The position numbers and the translations under genes are program-made. Positions 44,041-56,700 of a stretch of DNA of 64,000 bases are shown one piece after another (position 1 is the stretch's first letter; each line of letters begins with the position of its first letter). Source of the DNA: Isoetes taiwanensis (Eukaryota > Streptophyta > Lycopodiopsida > Isoetales > Isoetaceae); NCBI GenBank assembly GCA_021234155.1, contig JAJEKV010000008.1, positions 6,014,945 through 6,078,944 of the forward strand. Direction: 5' to 3'. The notes beneath the pieces were generated by a model, which had not been told where the DNA came from, ran no database searches, and saw nothing but the letters and a program-made list of their open reading frames with translations.

Positions 44041-46895
44041 TAGTTTGATTTATACTTAAATGTAGAAAGAACTTTATTTTACAAAGTCTAAATAGCAATT
44101 TTCATAATTTCTTGAAGCCAATCTAGACTATTTTGCAATTACATAAATGTAGCAGATCCATATGTGTAGTACACAGCCAGAAATTGCCATTATGTTACTT
44201 CTTGCTACAAAAACCATTCCAAAATTCCTTTTCCGTTTATAAACTCCTTAAGCATTTAACGCATGCTGGATCTTTCAAAACATAAGGTGTATACAGCACA
44301 AAAACCCATTCCAAAATTCCTTTTCCGTTTATAAACTCCACATGGAATATCAGTCACATTAAGCCAACGAGTGTTCCAAACCAGATTCTAGAACAGTAAA
44401 TATTTTCATGACAGTAAAGACTTCAACAGGTTTGACAAATGCTCATAACTTAAACATCTTCCATAAGCTTTGAAAGTAATTTCTCCTTCATTAGCTCAGC
44501 TTGTATTTTGAAACCGTATTTGAAGTATTTAAATTCAGGGATAAGATAGAACCTGAAAGGCTTATAGAAAGGCTCATGTTCATCATACTTAGGAACCATT
44601 TTTACAGCAGGAATATCCTTGAACCAATTTTTTGCTAATAATGCACTGCTCCGAGTGCGTCATTCATTATGAAAGTAGGTAGAGTAGAACCTGGTTACCT
44701 GCAATCCAAACAACCAATCATTAGCCAAAATATGGGTAAAGCTGGAAGGGATTAGCAGGTAAGCTATAGGGTCTACTGGCTTAACGCCCTTCAAACCTTA
44801 ACAACATGATAATTCTGCTGAAAATACATTTCATTTGACTGTGCAAATAGAGCCAGCGATGAAAAGAACTTTTGCATCAGATAAAAAGTTATAAGTACTT
44901 CCTGTTTTTGCCACAGTGTTGCTATTGAACCAAGTGCAGAAAATGGTACAAGATTTTGCTGTCCACATAGAGGTAGAGGTACTCCTTATCGTGTTAAATC
45001 GGGTCTCAAATGCCATGCCAATCAATCTGTTTTAAGATTTAAGTAATATATATGTTTGCTAGATTTGTGCTACCATTATCTGAGATTCATTCAAATGTAT
45101 TACCACCTCCTAATTTCGGTCCAGTGTGCATTACTTCAAAAGCCAAACAATGTAATTATAAATCCTAGTGAGCAAATGAGAGAACCTGATTCAGTGACCT
45201 CGTCTTGTCAATCATCCAAGAAAGCATCCGTAAAGCTCGAACAGTTGATGCTGCACCCATCATTCAGATTAGTTTGCATGCTGGATCTTCCAGCTATATC
45301 AACAAGGCAAGATCCAATATTTGGGCTACTGTGCCCCCAGAAGCAGCGCCCAAGCAGAGCCCTTTCCAGATGAAACTGCCTGTTTCCATTTTTCAGTGGG
45401 CATTCTACTACATGCCATGATTTGTCTTCATCGACTCAAAGGCTATCAAGCTGGGCTTTGACGAGAACATTGGCCAAGAAATTTGTGCCTGTCATTTGAA
45501 GGGATGAGAAGAGAATGGCGCCTAAGGCGATCACCTAAGCAGAGCATTTCTATTGTATGCGCTTTTCTCTTATTATCTTACAATGGGTATTCTATAATGT
45601 ACCACGATTAATCATTTTCCATTCAAATGTCAGCCAGCTGGGCATTGACTAACTCATCCGCCTTATTTACAAATCTTGTCATTCAGATGATATACCCTGC
45701 TATAGGATTCAGAAGATCTTACCTTTGTGATGAGTATTCGGCAAAAGCATGTGAGTATTTTGAATTCGAAGACTTTTCTTACAGAATCGTGTATACTGTT
45801 GCGCCTCAATCTCAGTCCGGCGGAACCCATGTGAACCCTAAACTTGCTTTTGAGGTTAATCATACATGCTACGCTTCAAAATTTCAGTAATTTCGTGTCA
45901 ATACTGTTGTACATGTACGATTCTACCCAGTAAAATCGGTGCATTATCCTCCATAGTCATATCTAGACTACTTTATCCCATGCGTTAGTCCTTTATAAGG
46001 AAAAAATTGAAAGCACATACCCAAGTTCAGCGCCATCAATTACTATGGTTCCACGTACCTTACTTGAAGTCAAGCCATATGCCGCAAATGCCAAGTCCAA
46101 TGTTACTCTAAAATGTTTTAGACTTACCAAGTTCTAGTTAAAGAAAAAATTCATGCTCCACTTGCCACGAGTCCACCTATATGTTGAATTGTCACACAGG
46201 TCCCAAAGTGCCATAATAAATACCATTAAGAGATCAAGGTCAAATCATTGAAAAATCCAAAGCACATACAAATAGTGTCATGCACTCTTTTTTATAAATA
46301 TCCCCTTCAAACATGGCTTCATAAGTGATGGTAGGAACTCAGACTAGTCACCATTAAAAGCCACGGGCCCACTAATTTTACCATGGAGTGACTAGTAGCA
46401 AAAATATAGCTTTATGCTATTTCCCCATTCAATATGTTTAACTTAAAACATTAAGTGGTCCAACATACGATGTTTTAGAACATAGACTCGTTAAAATTAA
46501 GATACCAAGGTCACGTAATGCCACAAATGAGTGATCACTTGCAAACAACAAAAGTAGCATTTCAAGTTGTTGCCCACCTTCTATAGGCTACACAATTCAT
46601 GATGGCTCAAAAGGCAATGGTGAGAAAATAGAATAGCAAGATTAAGATATAAGGTCAATTAATGACATAATTTAGCATGTCTTTGGATATTCCACTCAAT
46701 ACACTAGTGTTCAGCAGTGGAGAAGATTATAGCCCATCAGACCATTGTTTGAAAGAAAAATAGGTTGAGATGAAAAAATTAGCTTGAGGCCACAGTGACT
46801 TCGCTCCATCGCCAACCTTTGGATATATATGTATATCAGTTATATATATAAAGGTATATCATAAAACTTTGGTATATAATGTGTCTGATTCTTAC
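44041..46895. other. AT-rich intergenic DNA, no supported gene
   Basis: No recognisable protein, RNA gene or complete transposon. A short direct repeat of about 40 bp (CCATTCCAAAATTCCTTTTC) occurs at about 44213 and 44305. Open frames of up to about 105 codons at 45056-45373 and 45627-45890 have no family resemblance and no splice context that I can defend. Stretches such as 46260-46700 look like old degraded repeats. Confidence 0.5.
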
Positions 46896-48104
46896 ATGCC
46901 CGGATGCCGTCCGTTTAAGGTGGGGCCAGTGAGGTGGCAGCATCAGGGCCATCCATTCCTTATGGGCATGCATGGAGGCATACATGGGTTATGCATGGGT
47001 CATGCATGGGGGCATGCACCATATCCCTGGACCGTTGGATCAAAAGGGAAGGATAAATCCTAGCCCTTGATTTTTTGTAAGGAAGGTGCAAGGAAGGTTC
47101 CTTAAAGTAGATTTGGTGTAGTAGATCTTAGCCGTTAGATCAAAAGGTGAGCATAAATCCTAGCCATTAACTTTTTAATATTAAATTGATTTTTTTATTT
47201 AAAGGAGGTGAGGTGGCACCCTCATTAATAAAAAGGTAATGAGGTGGCAAAACATTTATGATTAGATTTTCTAGGAAGCTTCCTTTTGTTTAATCGCCTT
47301 CGGAGGCACGTAGCTTGCAGTGGACGGGGCGGATGAAGGTGGGACCCACGCCATTGGATTCCTCTCGTCGAGAGCTTTTCAATGAGTGGTGCTTTGGCAC
47401 TATTTAAATCATGGATTCGATACCAACGTGATCGAACACTAAGAATCTTTTTGGAATCTTAGAATTTCACGGAATTCATGGTAATCTATAGGAATCTGGG
47501 GAATCGTCAGAGATCTTAGAGAATCTAGAGGAATTCCAAGAGAATCTTAGGGAATCTAAAGGGAATCCATAGGAATCTCAGGGAATCTAAAGGAATCTTC
47601 ATAAATACGTGGAGAATCTAGAGGAATCTTTATAGAATCTATGGAAAGCTCAAGGGAATCTTTGGGAATCAAATGGAATCTCAAGAGAATCTTTGGAAAA
47701 TCAAAGGGAATCTATAATCACGAGACAATCTTTGAGAAATCAAGGGAATCTTCAAGAATCTTTAAGAATCTAGAGAAATCTTGATAGAATCATGTAAAGT
47801 CTAAGGGAATCTTCATAGGATCTTGGAGAATCTAGAGGAATCTTAAGAGAATCTTTGGAAATCTAAGGGAATCTTTCTAAAAGTTTTGAGAATCTAGTGA
47901 AATCATGATAGAATCATGGAGAATTTTCCTATAATCTAAAGCAATCTAGGAGAATCTTCATCTAAAATCTTTGAGAATCTAGGGGAATCTTCATAGAATC
48001 ATAAAGAATCTAGGGGAATGCTTATAGAATCTTCATTGAATGACTTTGCATTGGCTTCCGGTCGAATTTGTGCAGTCCCTCATAGTAGAACCACTTGTGT
48101 ATAT
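46896..48104. repeat. 1.2-kb direct repeat, copy 1 (with GAATCT minisatellite)
   Basis: Begins ATGCCCGGATGCCGTCCGTT and ends AGAACCACTTGTGTATAT. The first ~540 bp include two related blocks (GGATCAAAAGG...AAATCCTAGCC). About 47440-48030 is a degenerate array of GAATCT-centred units of roughly 15-20 bp (GAATCTAGAGGAATCTT). It is repeated almost exactly at 48127-49333. No coding sequence. Confidence 0.93.
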
Positions 48105-48126
48105 ATATATATATAGATATATATAT

Positions 48127-49333
48127 ATGCCCGGATGCCGTCCGTTTAAGGTGGGGCCAGTGAGGTGGCAGCATCAGGGCCATCCATTCCTTATGGGCAT
48201 GCATGGAGGCATACATGGGTTATGCATGGGTCATGCATGGGGGCATGCACCATATCCCTGGACCGTTGGATCAAAAGGGAAGGATAAATCCTAGCCCTTG
48301 ATTTTTTGTAAGGAAGGTGCAAGGAAGGTTCCTTAAAGTAGATTTGGTGTAGTAGATCTTAGCCGTTAGATCAAAAGGTGAGCATAAATCCTAGCCATTA
48401 ACTTTTTAATATTAAATTGATTTTTTTATTTAAAGGAGGTGAGGTGGCACCCTCATTAATAAAAAGGTAATGAGGTGGCAAAACATTTATGATTAGATTT
48501 TCTAGGAAGCTTCCTTTTGTTTAATCGCCTTCGGAGGCACGTAGCTTGCAGTGGACGGGGCGGATGAAGGTGGGACCCACGCCATTGGATTCCTCTCGTC
48601 GAGAGCTTTTCAATGAGTGGTGCTTTGGCACTATTTCGTCGCAGTTGCAGCCAACGTGATCGAACACTAAGAATCTTTTTGGAATCTTAGAATTTCACGG
48701 AATTCATGGTAATCTATAGGAATCTGGGGAATCGTCAGAGATCTTAGAGAATCTAGAGGAATTCCAAGAGAATCTTAGGGAATCTAAAGGGAATCCATAG
48801 GAATCTCAGGGAATCTAAAGGAATCTTCATAAATACGTGGAGAATCTAGAGGAATCTTTATAGAATCTATGGAAAGCTCAAGGGAATCTTTGGGAATCAA
48901 ATGGAATCTCAAGAGAATCTTTGGAAAATCAAAGGGAATCTATAATCACGAGACAATCTTTGAGAAATCAAGGGAATCTTCAAGAATCTTTAAGAATCTA
49001 GAGAAATCTTGATAGAATCATGTAAAGTCTAAGGGAATCTTCATAGGATCTTGGAGAATCTAGAGGAATCTTAAGAGAATCTTTGGAAATCTAAGGGAAT
49101 CTTTCTAAAAGTTTTGAGAATCTAGTGAAATCATGATAGAATCATGGAGAATTTTCCTATAATCTAAAGCAATCTAGGAGAATCTTCATCTAAAATCTTT
49201 GAGAATCTAGGGGAATCTTCATAGAATCATAAAGAATCTAGGGGAATGCTTATAGAATCTTCATTGAATGACTTTGCATTGGCTTCCGGTCGAATTTGTG
49301 CAGTCCCTCATAGTAGAACCACTTGTGTATATC
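48127..49333. repeat. 1.2-kb direct repeat, copy 2
   Basis: Offset of 1,231 bp from copy 1, separated from it by a TA-rich linker (48105-48126). The only difference I noticed is a ~20-bp replacement (GCACTATTTAAATCATGG in copy 1, GCACTATTTCGTCGCAG in copy 2, near 48635). Otherwise the copies read as identical, including the whole GAATCT array, so the duplication is recent or homogenised. Confidence 0.93.
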
Positions 49334-49620
49334 AATCATATATATACAATTATATAAGCTGCCCCCTTGTTTGTAACCCGAGGTGTCGCCGTCTGGACGG
49401 TCCAGATTGTGAGATCCGACGGCCGAGAGGAAGCCACGTCATCCTCCCCAAGCAACCCACTTAGATTGGGGCTTCTAATCTTGACCCTTGGAATTGGGGC
49501 ATTTCATCTCGACCGTCCATCTCGGATTTGGACGGCCCACAACAAAAGCCCCAAATTGAATTCCTCTTTCTCACGCCGGAGCAGAGCTCGAAACTGATTT
49601 CTTCGTGTCTGTGTTATGGC
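49334..49620 (+). other. GC-rich CCGACGGCC block upstream of gene fragments
   Basis: Contains GTCGCCGTCTGGACGGTCCA and GAGATCCGACGGCC followed by CCCCAAGCAACCC and, further on, an ATGGCGGCAATG start-like sequence at 49617. The same block occurs in two tandem copies at 58872-59089. Both sites are preceded by TATATATACAATTATATAAG. It may be part of a dispersed element or a promoter-like repeat; I cannot tell which. Confidence 0.4.
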
Positions 49621-50239
49621 GGCAATGTGGAGCGCCATTCGAGTTTCGCTTTGTTGCTGATGGCTGCTCATTTCCATTCCTAGACGAAAAGATTCACTCT
49701 CTGGTGGCGCCATCGCCTGTTGTTTCATCTCTCTATGATCCAGCTCTGAGCTATTGTTGGTTTGTATTGGATATCAGAACCGATGTTTGCTTCCCTGAAT
49801 CTGCCCTTTATAGCCCAAGGTATAGAACCGTAAGTAAAAATGTGGACCTCCATGGCAGGGCGAGGCCGCCATAGCCAGGTTGGTTTCTGCTGGTTTTGAT
49901 TATATGGCTGGGTAGATTGATGGCCTCTCCTTTTACTTGGTTTCTGCTGGTGTCGATTTCATGGCCGGATAGCAGGTTAATCGTTTTTCTAGACTATTTG
50001 TTTGCACCCTATAAACTGTCAGTTCAACAAATCCGAAGAAGGCACAAAATGAGAAGAAGGTTGTGGTCACGGCTAAAGCTATATCCGTTTCAATAAAGGA
50101 AGGGAAAGGGAAAGCATGTTTAAATCGGGATTAGTTGGATTAGTTGTTGTACATTCCGTTTGAAAAAAATAAAAGTTTGATTGTTTCTATATTTTGTTGT
50201 CTCGGACATTGTGGAAGCCATCTTCGACATTGAATGCAG
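49621..50239 (+). other. No supported gene; interval before CASP-like exon
   Basis: Short open frames only. A pyrimidine-rich stretch and AATGCAG at 50233-50239 form a plausible splice acceptor for the exon that follows, so this could be intron or 5' flank of the CASP-like fragment. Nothing else is recognised. Confidence 0.35.
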
Positions 50240-50500
50240 GTATTGGCTTATCTGATACTTACTGCAGTAGCTGCAGGTGCATTTACTCTAGATCTTGATA
50301 CTAAGAAGGGTGTAGAAGATGGCACAGTCTTGGCGAGTTTATGCAAAAAGACAGGCCTTTCTTGCTTTTGCAATCAGGCAGGGGTAGTTATAGGCATTGG
50401 TTTCATAAGCTTCATAATTATTACTGGATCTGCTGTTTTATCTGGATATCGACTCTTCAAACGCTGCACAAAGAGTTTTAATTTGTTTGTTGATTTCGAT
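50240..50500 (+). pseudogene. CASP-like membrane protein, C-terminal exon only
   Basis: After a TGCAG acceptor the frame reads VLAYLILTAVAAGAFTLDLD, then a short Cys-containing loop (KTGLSCFCNQ) and a hydrophobic segment GVVIGIGFISFIIITGSAVL followed by SGYRLFKRC. The third and fourth transmembrane helices of plant CASP-like (CASPL/DUF588) proteins have this layout, ending near an SGY/SAY motif, and an exon starting at VLAYL fits the family. The upstream exons encoding helices 1-2 are not visible, and the frame runs past the usual C-terminus to 50602. I call it a fragment with moderate certainty; the end at about 50500 is approximate. CASP-like proteins act at the plasma membrane. Confidence 0.5.
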
Positions 50501-50746
50501 TGTTCTCTATATAAGGCATATTGTTCATGTTTTGATGACCTTTTGCAGATGTGTTTAATTGGACGACTTGGAGATGTCCTTCATGCCGATCATGCGAGGT
50601 AGGAAAGGCGGAGATTTTCGCATCTTTTTCTCAATGACTTAGCATCTCGTTTTTTCCCTTTTAAAGGTCTGCAAGTGGGTGGATATTTCTTCTTTTGTTT
50701 TTTCTCTGATAGTTTGGGGTTTTAACCTGCCATATTTCTTCTAAAT

Positions 50747-51516
50747 CATCGGGATATTAAGGGTGGTAACATTTAGAGCAAGGAGAAGTCAAGCTTGGTG
50801 AGCATTTATGCATCTCAATCCAGTGTTTTTTCTTTTCATGTACAATAATGGGAGCTTATTAACAGGGGATTTTGGAGTTGCTGCACAGTTCACTAGGACA
50901 ATGTCAAAACGGAATACGGTACTGAACATACTGCTTATTGAGCTCAAGTGCAGGAAAGCCAGCATGGAACTGCTGGCGAGAAAATAGTGGAACGAAAATA
51001 CATGGTGCTGCAAATTTATCATTAGTAGTAATGGTATTTTAACCACTATGCCCGAAAGGTCTTACGTTTTTGTGTGGGTAGTTCATAGGTACTCCCCATT
51101 GGATGGCTCCTGAAGTAATTCAGGAGAGTCGCTATAATGGAAAGGTACTGCAAGGTAGTATTAGAAGACATGCCGTTTTTGTTTATGAACCTGGTTATAA
51201 AGTCGTTTTTGGTGCAGGTTGATGTTTGGGCACTCGGTGTTTCAGCAATTGAAATGGCAGAGGTACACCAGTCTTTAGTTGATATTACTTATGGCAGTAC
51301 CTCATGGTTTATAGACATGACCGTTAAGCTCATTGCATATGTTGCATGAAATGTGATCTCCACTTTTAAAGTAGCTACGAAGTAGGTTTAACACTGTTAA
51401 GGGCACTTGATCTGGCCCATGTCAATAATGATTTTCTCAATGAGCCGTATTAATGTGTATGCATAAACATTTTTTAACAGGGACTTCCACCTAGGTCGAA
51501 TGTGGATCCTATGCGG
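50747..51516 (+). pseudogene. SIK1/MST-type (Hippo-like STE20) kinase fragment
   Basis: Five exon pieces with GT/AG borders: 50747-50797 (HRDIKGGNI ... EQGEVKLG), 50866-50918 (DFGVAAQFTRTMSKRNT), 51082-51144 (FIGTPHWMAPEVIQESRYNG, then K), 51218-51262 (VDVWALGVSAIEMAE) and 51481-51516 (GLPPRSNVDPMR). Together they cover kinase subdomains VIb-IX of the plant SIK1/MST family: catalytic HRD, DFG and APE motifs are kept. Between NI and EQGE about 7 bases are missing, which destroys the frame in the catalytic loop. N-lobe exons and everything after PMR are absent. It is therefore a partial, disabled copy. Introns are retained, so it arose by DNA-level copying, not from mRNA. Confidence 0.85.
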
Positions 51517-52440
51517 GTATGTTCTTCCATTTTGTTAGTTTCTTCTGCAGGGCCCATGTGCAGTCAGCACTCCTAGTTATTCATACTCTCCAACTGTTTT
51601 ATTGGTCTCACAGACCCCATCAATTTTCTGTAAATCTTTCTTCTTTCTCGTAAATTCTTCACTCTGTTGCGCGCTTTGGCGCTTCTCTTCACATTAGTGT
51701 GGCATCCAAACATTGCCAATCTTTAATAGGCTAGCATCTAATCATTCCAGATTTAACTTTGGCTGGCTACCCAAAGGCCTATACGAATTTTGTTAGAGGA
51801 AGCCGTAGCAATATAGCCGATGAAGTTGGCTGATCTTCCTATTCCAGTGACAGATCTTCCTATTTCCGTATAAGGACCGTTGGTGGGAATCCTTCGAAGG
51901 GAGTTCCATCAGATACATACAGCAGTTGGATTTCACAGATTTTTACCTTTGGTCTCTAAGATCAACCAGATTTAAACTCAACTCACAGCCTTGGCCCCAA
52001 GTGTTGATGCATTAGAAAAAGTGACAGGACCTCATAAAAGCTCACAGCTCGAGTGCATCAAGCCCTCTTCATAACAACTCTGTAATGATCTAGATGAGTT
52101 GCGACAGCTACTATCAGTTTGCCAATTGAGACAATTAGAAGAGCAGATAAAAAGGTCATGAAGAGGAAAAAAGCAAGTGGTGGACATTGTGAAGAAGCCC
52201 CACAAAGAAATCAGTCACACTATCAATGCAACTCTTTAGGAAGAACAGAATGAGTTAAATCTGGCCTGTTTCATTCTTGGCTACAAATGGCTGCCTTTGT
52301 CTTGGATTTCAATTTTGGATATGCAGACTGAAACAGAGATCGGAGATGATGGTAAGATTCATGTAACAGTTAGGCGCTCAATGTCTTCTTCTTTCGTAGA
52401 CCTTTGAAAGATTGATGATGAATGTTTTGACTTGGAACAG

Positions 52441-52815
52441 AAATGTATAATCTTTTGCTGGAAACGTACATTAAAGACCAAAACGAAAAGACAAAGTTGT
52501 TTAATGCCATTGGCACCATTCCTGTCGTTTCTAAGAAGGCTAACTGGGCTCTTAGGTGGATTGGGAGGTAACGTGTGTTCATAGTTTTGTATTGTAAATT
52601 AAGTTCTTTCTCAGAATGCACATCTTTGTGATGCAGCTCAAATTGTTTTGCTGAAAGACTTTTGGCGTTTGCTTGTGTGGAGGGTATCTTTTTTTTTTGG
52701 AAGGTAAATGCCTATATAATGCTAACTCTAAAACCCTCGCCTGTGCTGAAGTTAATTGGTTGGACCTGCAGTTTCTGTGCTATCTTTTAGCTCAAGAAGA
52801 GGGGTTTGATGCCTG
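52441..52815 (+). pseudogene. Ribonucleotide reductase small subunit (R2) fragment
   Basis: Three exons with GT/AG borders: 52441-52567 ([20 protein letters not shown], then [21 protein letters not shown]), 52637-52703 (SSNCFAERLLAFACVEGIFF) and 52772-52815 (FCAIF-stop-LKKRGLMPG). These match the middle of plant R2, which houses the di-iron/tyrosyl radical site and makes dNTPs. Lesions: the conserved Trp codon after FCAIF is TAG (52788-52790), and a T-run at 52689-52698 is one base off relative to FFSGS. The first R2 exons and the C-terminal half are not recognised. It is a partial pseudogene, same strand as the kinase fragment 900 bp upstream, with introns kept. Confidence 0.87.
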
Positions 52816-52897
52816 GTAAGCTTTTATCTTCATTCTCAAGTTTTTGATTTTGAAGTGACAGTGATTGTTCTGAATCAGTTCTCCCCTGTTTGTTTAG

Positions 52898-53710
52898 GTT
52901 TGCTGTAAGCTTGATGCAGGAGATATGCTTCGAGCAAGTCTGATCTCAGGCATGCCATAATAGTGTTTAATGGAGAACATAGTATAATCAGTGATGTTGA
53001 TGAGCTTTGTGCAGGTCTCATATTTGCAATGCTACCACATATTTAAACATTACGAGCCAGCATTGTTTGCAGATCAATAAGGTAATGAAATGGCAGCCTT
53101 ATCCTTCTAAATGCTAATATGTCTTTATATTACATGTGCTATCAACATTTTGTGCAGTTTTGCCCAGTATGCAGTGCAAAAGAATCTGGCAGATGATGGC
53201 AATAGGTGGTGTTTCCAAGAGATGTAAGAACTTTCGCCTCTACCTCTACTTGATTCATGTTTTCCTTTCCGTTGCTTCGTTTATTTTCCATTTCTCTGAT
53301 CTGCTACATCTGCAGTTGACTAAATCATGAGATGGATGCAAAATATTCCTTGAGCTCTGCTACGGGGTAAGCCAGCGATCTACAAATATGAAGCTTTTTG
53401 CTGCCTTTTTTTGACATGAGATATCCTATGGAAACAAATTGAGTTTGTGATTTTCAGGTTCGAGCATCCTTGCGCTCTATTTGATTTTTGCATATTTTCC
53501 TTTGGTCCATAAAAAACCATTTCTGCATGTTCTATTTCTTGCACAGGGTCTATGGCGAATGGCTGTAACTTGCTCCTCGCGAGCCCAATTGTGGCATTAA
53601 CTAACAACTACGGTGAAAAGTACTTTTGGTGCATTAGAAAGACATTATACCCAATAATAGACCGAATTTCCAGCATTTATGTCTCAAGAACAGACTGGCA
53701 GCCATTCAGG
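52898..53710 (+). other. Exon-like pieces of unidentified gene(s)
   Basis: Several short frames sit between AG acceptors and GT donors: near 53018-53080 (YHIFKHYEPALFADQ), 53159-53225 (FAQYAVQKNLADDGNRWCFQ) and 53550-53708 (SMANGCNLLLASPIVALTNN, YGEKYFWCIRKTLYPIIDR). Composition looks protein-like but I do not recognise a family. They may be further captured fragments in the same orientation as the CASP-like, kinase and R2 pieces. Confidence 0.3.
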
Positions 53711-56700
53711 TGATTTACTCCTCTATTTTCTTCTGATTCTCTGAGCTTTCATTCTGTGATATAAGCATCTTATTATTTATTTAGTTTGGGAAGCCCAACA
53801 TCTTTATTATGGCTTTGCATTTTGAGCTATCAGCCATAGCGATTGTTTTCCAGTAGTTAGGGATCCAACTCCAATAGCCTTCTTGCCCTTTTGGAAGACT
53901 TGAATCCTTTGCTCTAAATACAGGTGCATCAATTGGCATTTGAACAGTAGTGGAGCTCATAAATGTATTTCTTTGAACACAGTTAATGGCTGCAAAATGT
54001 TGCATATATTGATAGCAATAGAATTTATTGTGCTGTTTTTATTTGAAAAGTACAGTCATGGATGTTCGTAGAAATATCTCAAGCTTTTCCTCATCCTTTT
54101 CTGATTGCTTGTGCAGGTAGTGTCTGTGGTCGTTTGCAGCCATGCTTGATCAAATGGAGGATATTCATAATTAAGGTAATTCTGGATATTCGAGAAATCT
54201 CCTATATGTATGGTGTGCAGAATGTAGCCACTATTTAAGCCTGTTCATGCTTAAAAGAGCTAAATTTTCTGCAAATCTAGGGACTATGTAAGTAATGGAA
54301 GGAGCTCAAGTCCCAATGTGTTTGCTGTCACAATTTTATATTGATCTAGAAACATGGCCTACCAAAACAGAGCTTTGTTTTCTCTGCAAGAATATCTGAT
54401 GGAAAGATCACTGGAAGGTCTACAGTTGATGCTAGGCATCCATTCTCCATATTTCTAGCATAAATGCATGAAAACATTGCCAAATCAGGCAATATCTTTG
54501 CTGGTACAGTTTTACAATAGAGCAGAAATATGGCCATAATACCTTAAAAGGAAGCTCCATTTGTTGTGCAAAGACTTAATGAGAAGTTAGAGCAACCAAA
54601 TGAGCTCAACTTCTTTGGAGGACATGCAGGTTTGCAATCGAGAAAGAAGCACAATGGGATTGGAACAACCTTCTGAGTTTGCAAGTATATTGATAGCAAA
54701 TCCTTCTTCTCAACAAACTTCCTACAGCATTGACGTAAGGTTTATTTGGTACTTTCCATTTGCTACTTGGTTTCGTTTAAGAGCAAATAACAACATTTGA
54801 ACTATTTCTGGATACAAAGTATATGCTGTAGGCAGAAATACATATCCTTTTTTGTATGCTATGTTGTGAACGTTGTGAAGGAATGCACACAATGTTGGGT
54901 ATTCTGAGACGTCTCTTCAAGGCTTTCAACCCAGCCACAGTAGAGGATTTTCGAATTCAATGCAGAAACCTTTATAATTTTGTTTCATATTCTATTTTCT
55001 GATACGCCTGTGGCACGATGATGTGCAGGCTTTTGGTATGGAATGTCTATTAGACGGAATAATCCGGCGTACAAGGCAAAATTCTAAAACTTCCTTATTT
55101 GTTGGCGTGCTTGCAGCTATTGTCTGTGCACTATGTAAATGCACGTCATGATTTTCATTATGTAGCATACAATAGCAATGCTTGGTCATGGCCCGCTTTC
55201 TACCCGTTTGGAAAATCTTTGTGAAACTTATTAAGGAGAGTTATTCTTTAGTTAGACCTTTGAGGCCTGGTCCGTATTTATCAAGTATTGGAAAACCCCA
55301 TGGGTGTACTAACAGTCTCTTTTGCTTTAGATTTTTCATTTATGTACACTTAAAACAATGTCTCACTTTGAGTTATCATTTTGATTTAAGACAGAGAATG
55401 TGGGAAAAGGCCACAAACATGCTAAGGAGGCCATCAACCTTTTAAACTATTAAGTAGACACGCATTCGAATACTAGAAATAGTTGAAAACATTAAACAAG
55501 CAACTTTTGCACTGTGGGTTGCCTGTAGTATGCATTTATAAGTTAATTTTAAACCTCGATACTCTCCATGGTGTTGCAACTTCTTTTGCAAATTGTTCAA
55601 TAAAACCAACTACCTGTAGATGCAACTGCATTGATTTATTGCCCATACCAATGGACGTAATTGCATGGCTTAAGAGGGTCAAAAGACATGCGTAAAAGAA
55701 CGCCCATACAAACATCATGGCATAAATATCCTCAAGCACATCATACGTCGTCTCAAATCTTCTGATCTACTCCCACTGTAGATGCCATAATCAAAAGCTA
55801 GAAAATTCCTTTCAACACTTCGAGGAAATGTGAGAATGTGACGAAGAGCGTGGTAAATAGGGTCTCATGTTATCCTGCTGGAGATCTACCATGGATATAT
55901 TTAGCAAGAGAAGGTAATCTAAATATAAATTTGAAGTATATTAGAGTGTCATTCAATTCGTTGTTCACACACTAAAATCTGTGAGATTTGTGCTGTGTGT
56001 ATTTGTGCAGGAGGGGAGGATTTATGAGAAGTGGCATCTCATGTCACCTCTTTTCAAAGTTCAGATCCGTTCTTTTGATGTCACCTCTAGAGACCATAAG
56101 AATATACTTAGATAGTGGAACTACATATCCAGCTTCTTTAGGTGACAATGATTTGATTCTGCTTTCTTAAAGTAACCCCATCCATTTGAAGTTCGCCTTC
56201 CATGTTTGCATCAAAATGTCTAGAAATCTTAGGTCGGTGGCCCATCTGGCACTTATTTCTCTACCAAACAGGTGCGTTATGCTATAATTTTTTCTTTTCA
56301 TTCAATCCATTATGCATATGCAGGACACAACGGACCAAGTTGGACTTGATAACTCAATGGTTCATGAAGTAGATGGTACTCAAAATGAGGGAGGTGGTGC
56401 ACGAAAAAGGCAGGCTTTGAATAATGGTGGTTATATGAATTTATAATGTATAAACCTAAAGCAACATGTTAATAATTTGTTGGTTAAGACACCACAAATT
56501 TATTAGTTGAACAGGCGGTCTTAGAACTTGGATCACACATGTTTTAATTTACTGAACATCATGCCTGAAACACACATGCTGAAATCATGCAGAAACACAC
56601 AACATAATCTAAAATGTTATGCAAGTTGGCTAATATTTATTTACCGAGTCACTTACCATGACTAAGCACCTTATGTCATTGGTCAACTGGTGTGAATAAA

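Noticed and set aside
44041-46895. CRISPR array or bacterial operon
   Set aside because: No regular repeat-spacer structure; the whole window is eukaryotic with spliced gene fragments and 45S rDNA.
46869-48294. Repeated 64-84-codon frame starting near the ATGCCCGGATG edge
   Set aside because: It is just the duplicated non-coding edge of the 1.2 kb repeat; no protein family resemblance.
46896-49333. The two 1.2 kb direct repeats as LTRs of a retroelement
   Set aside because: Only about 22 bp of TA-rich DNA separates them, with no interior, primer site or polypurine tract; tandem duplication fits better.
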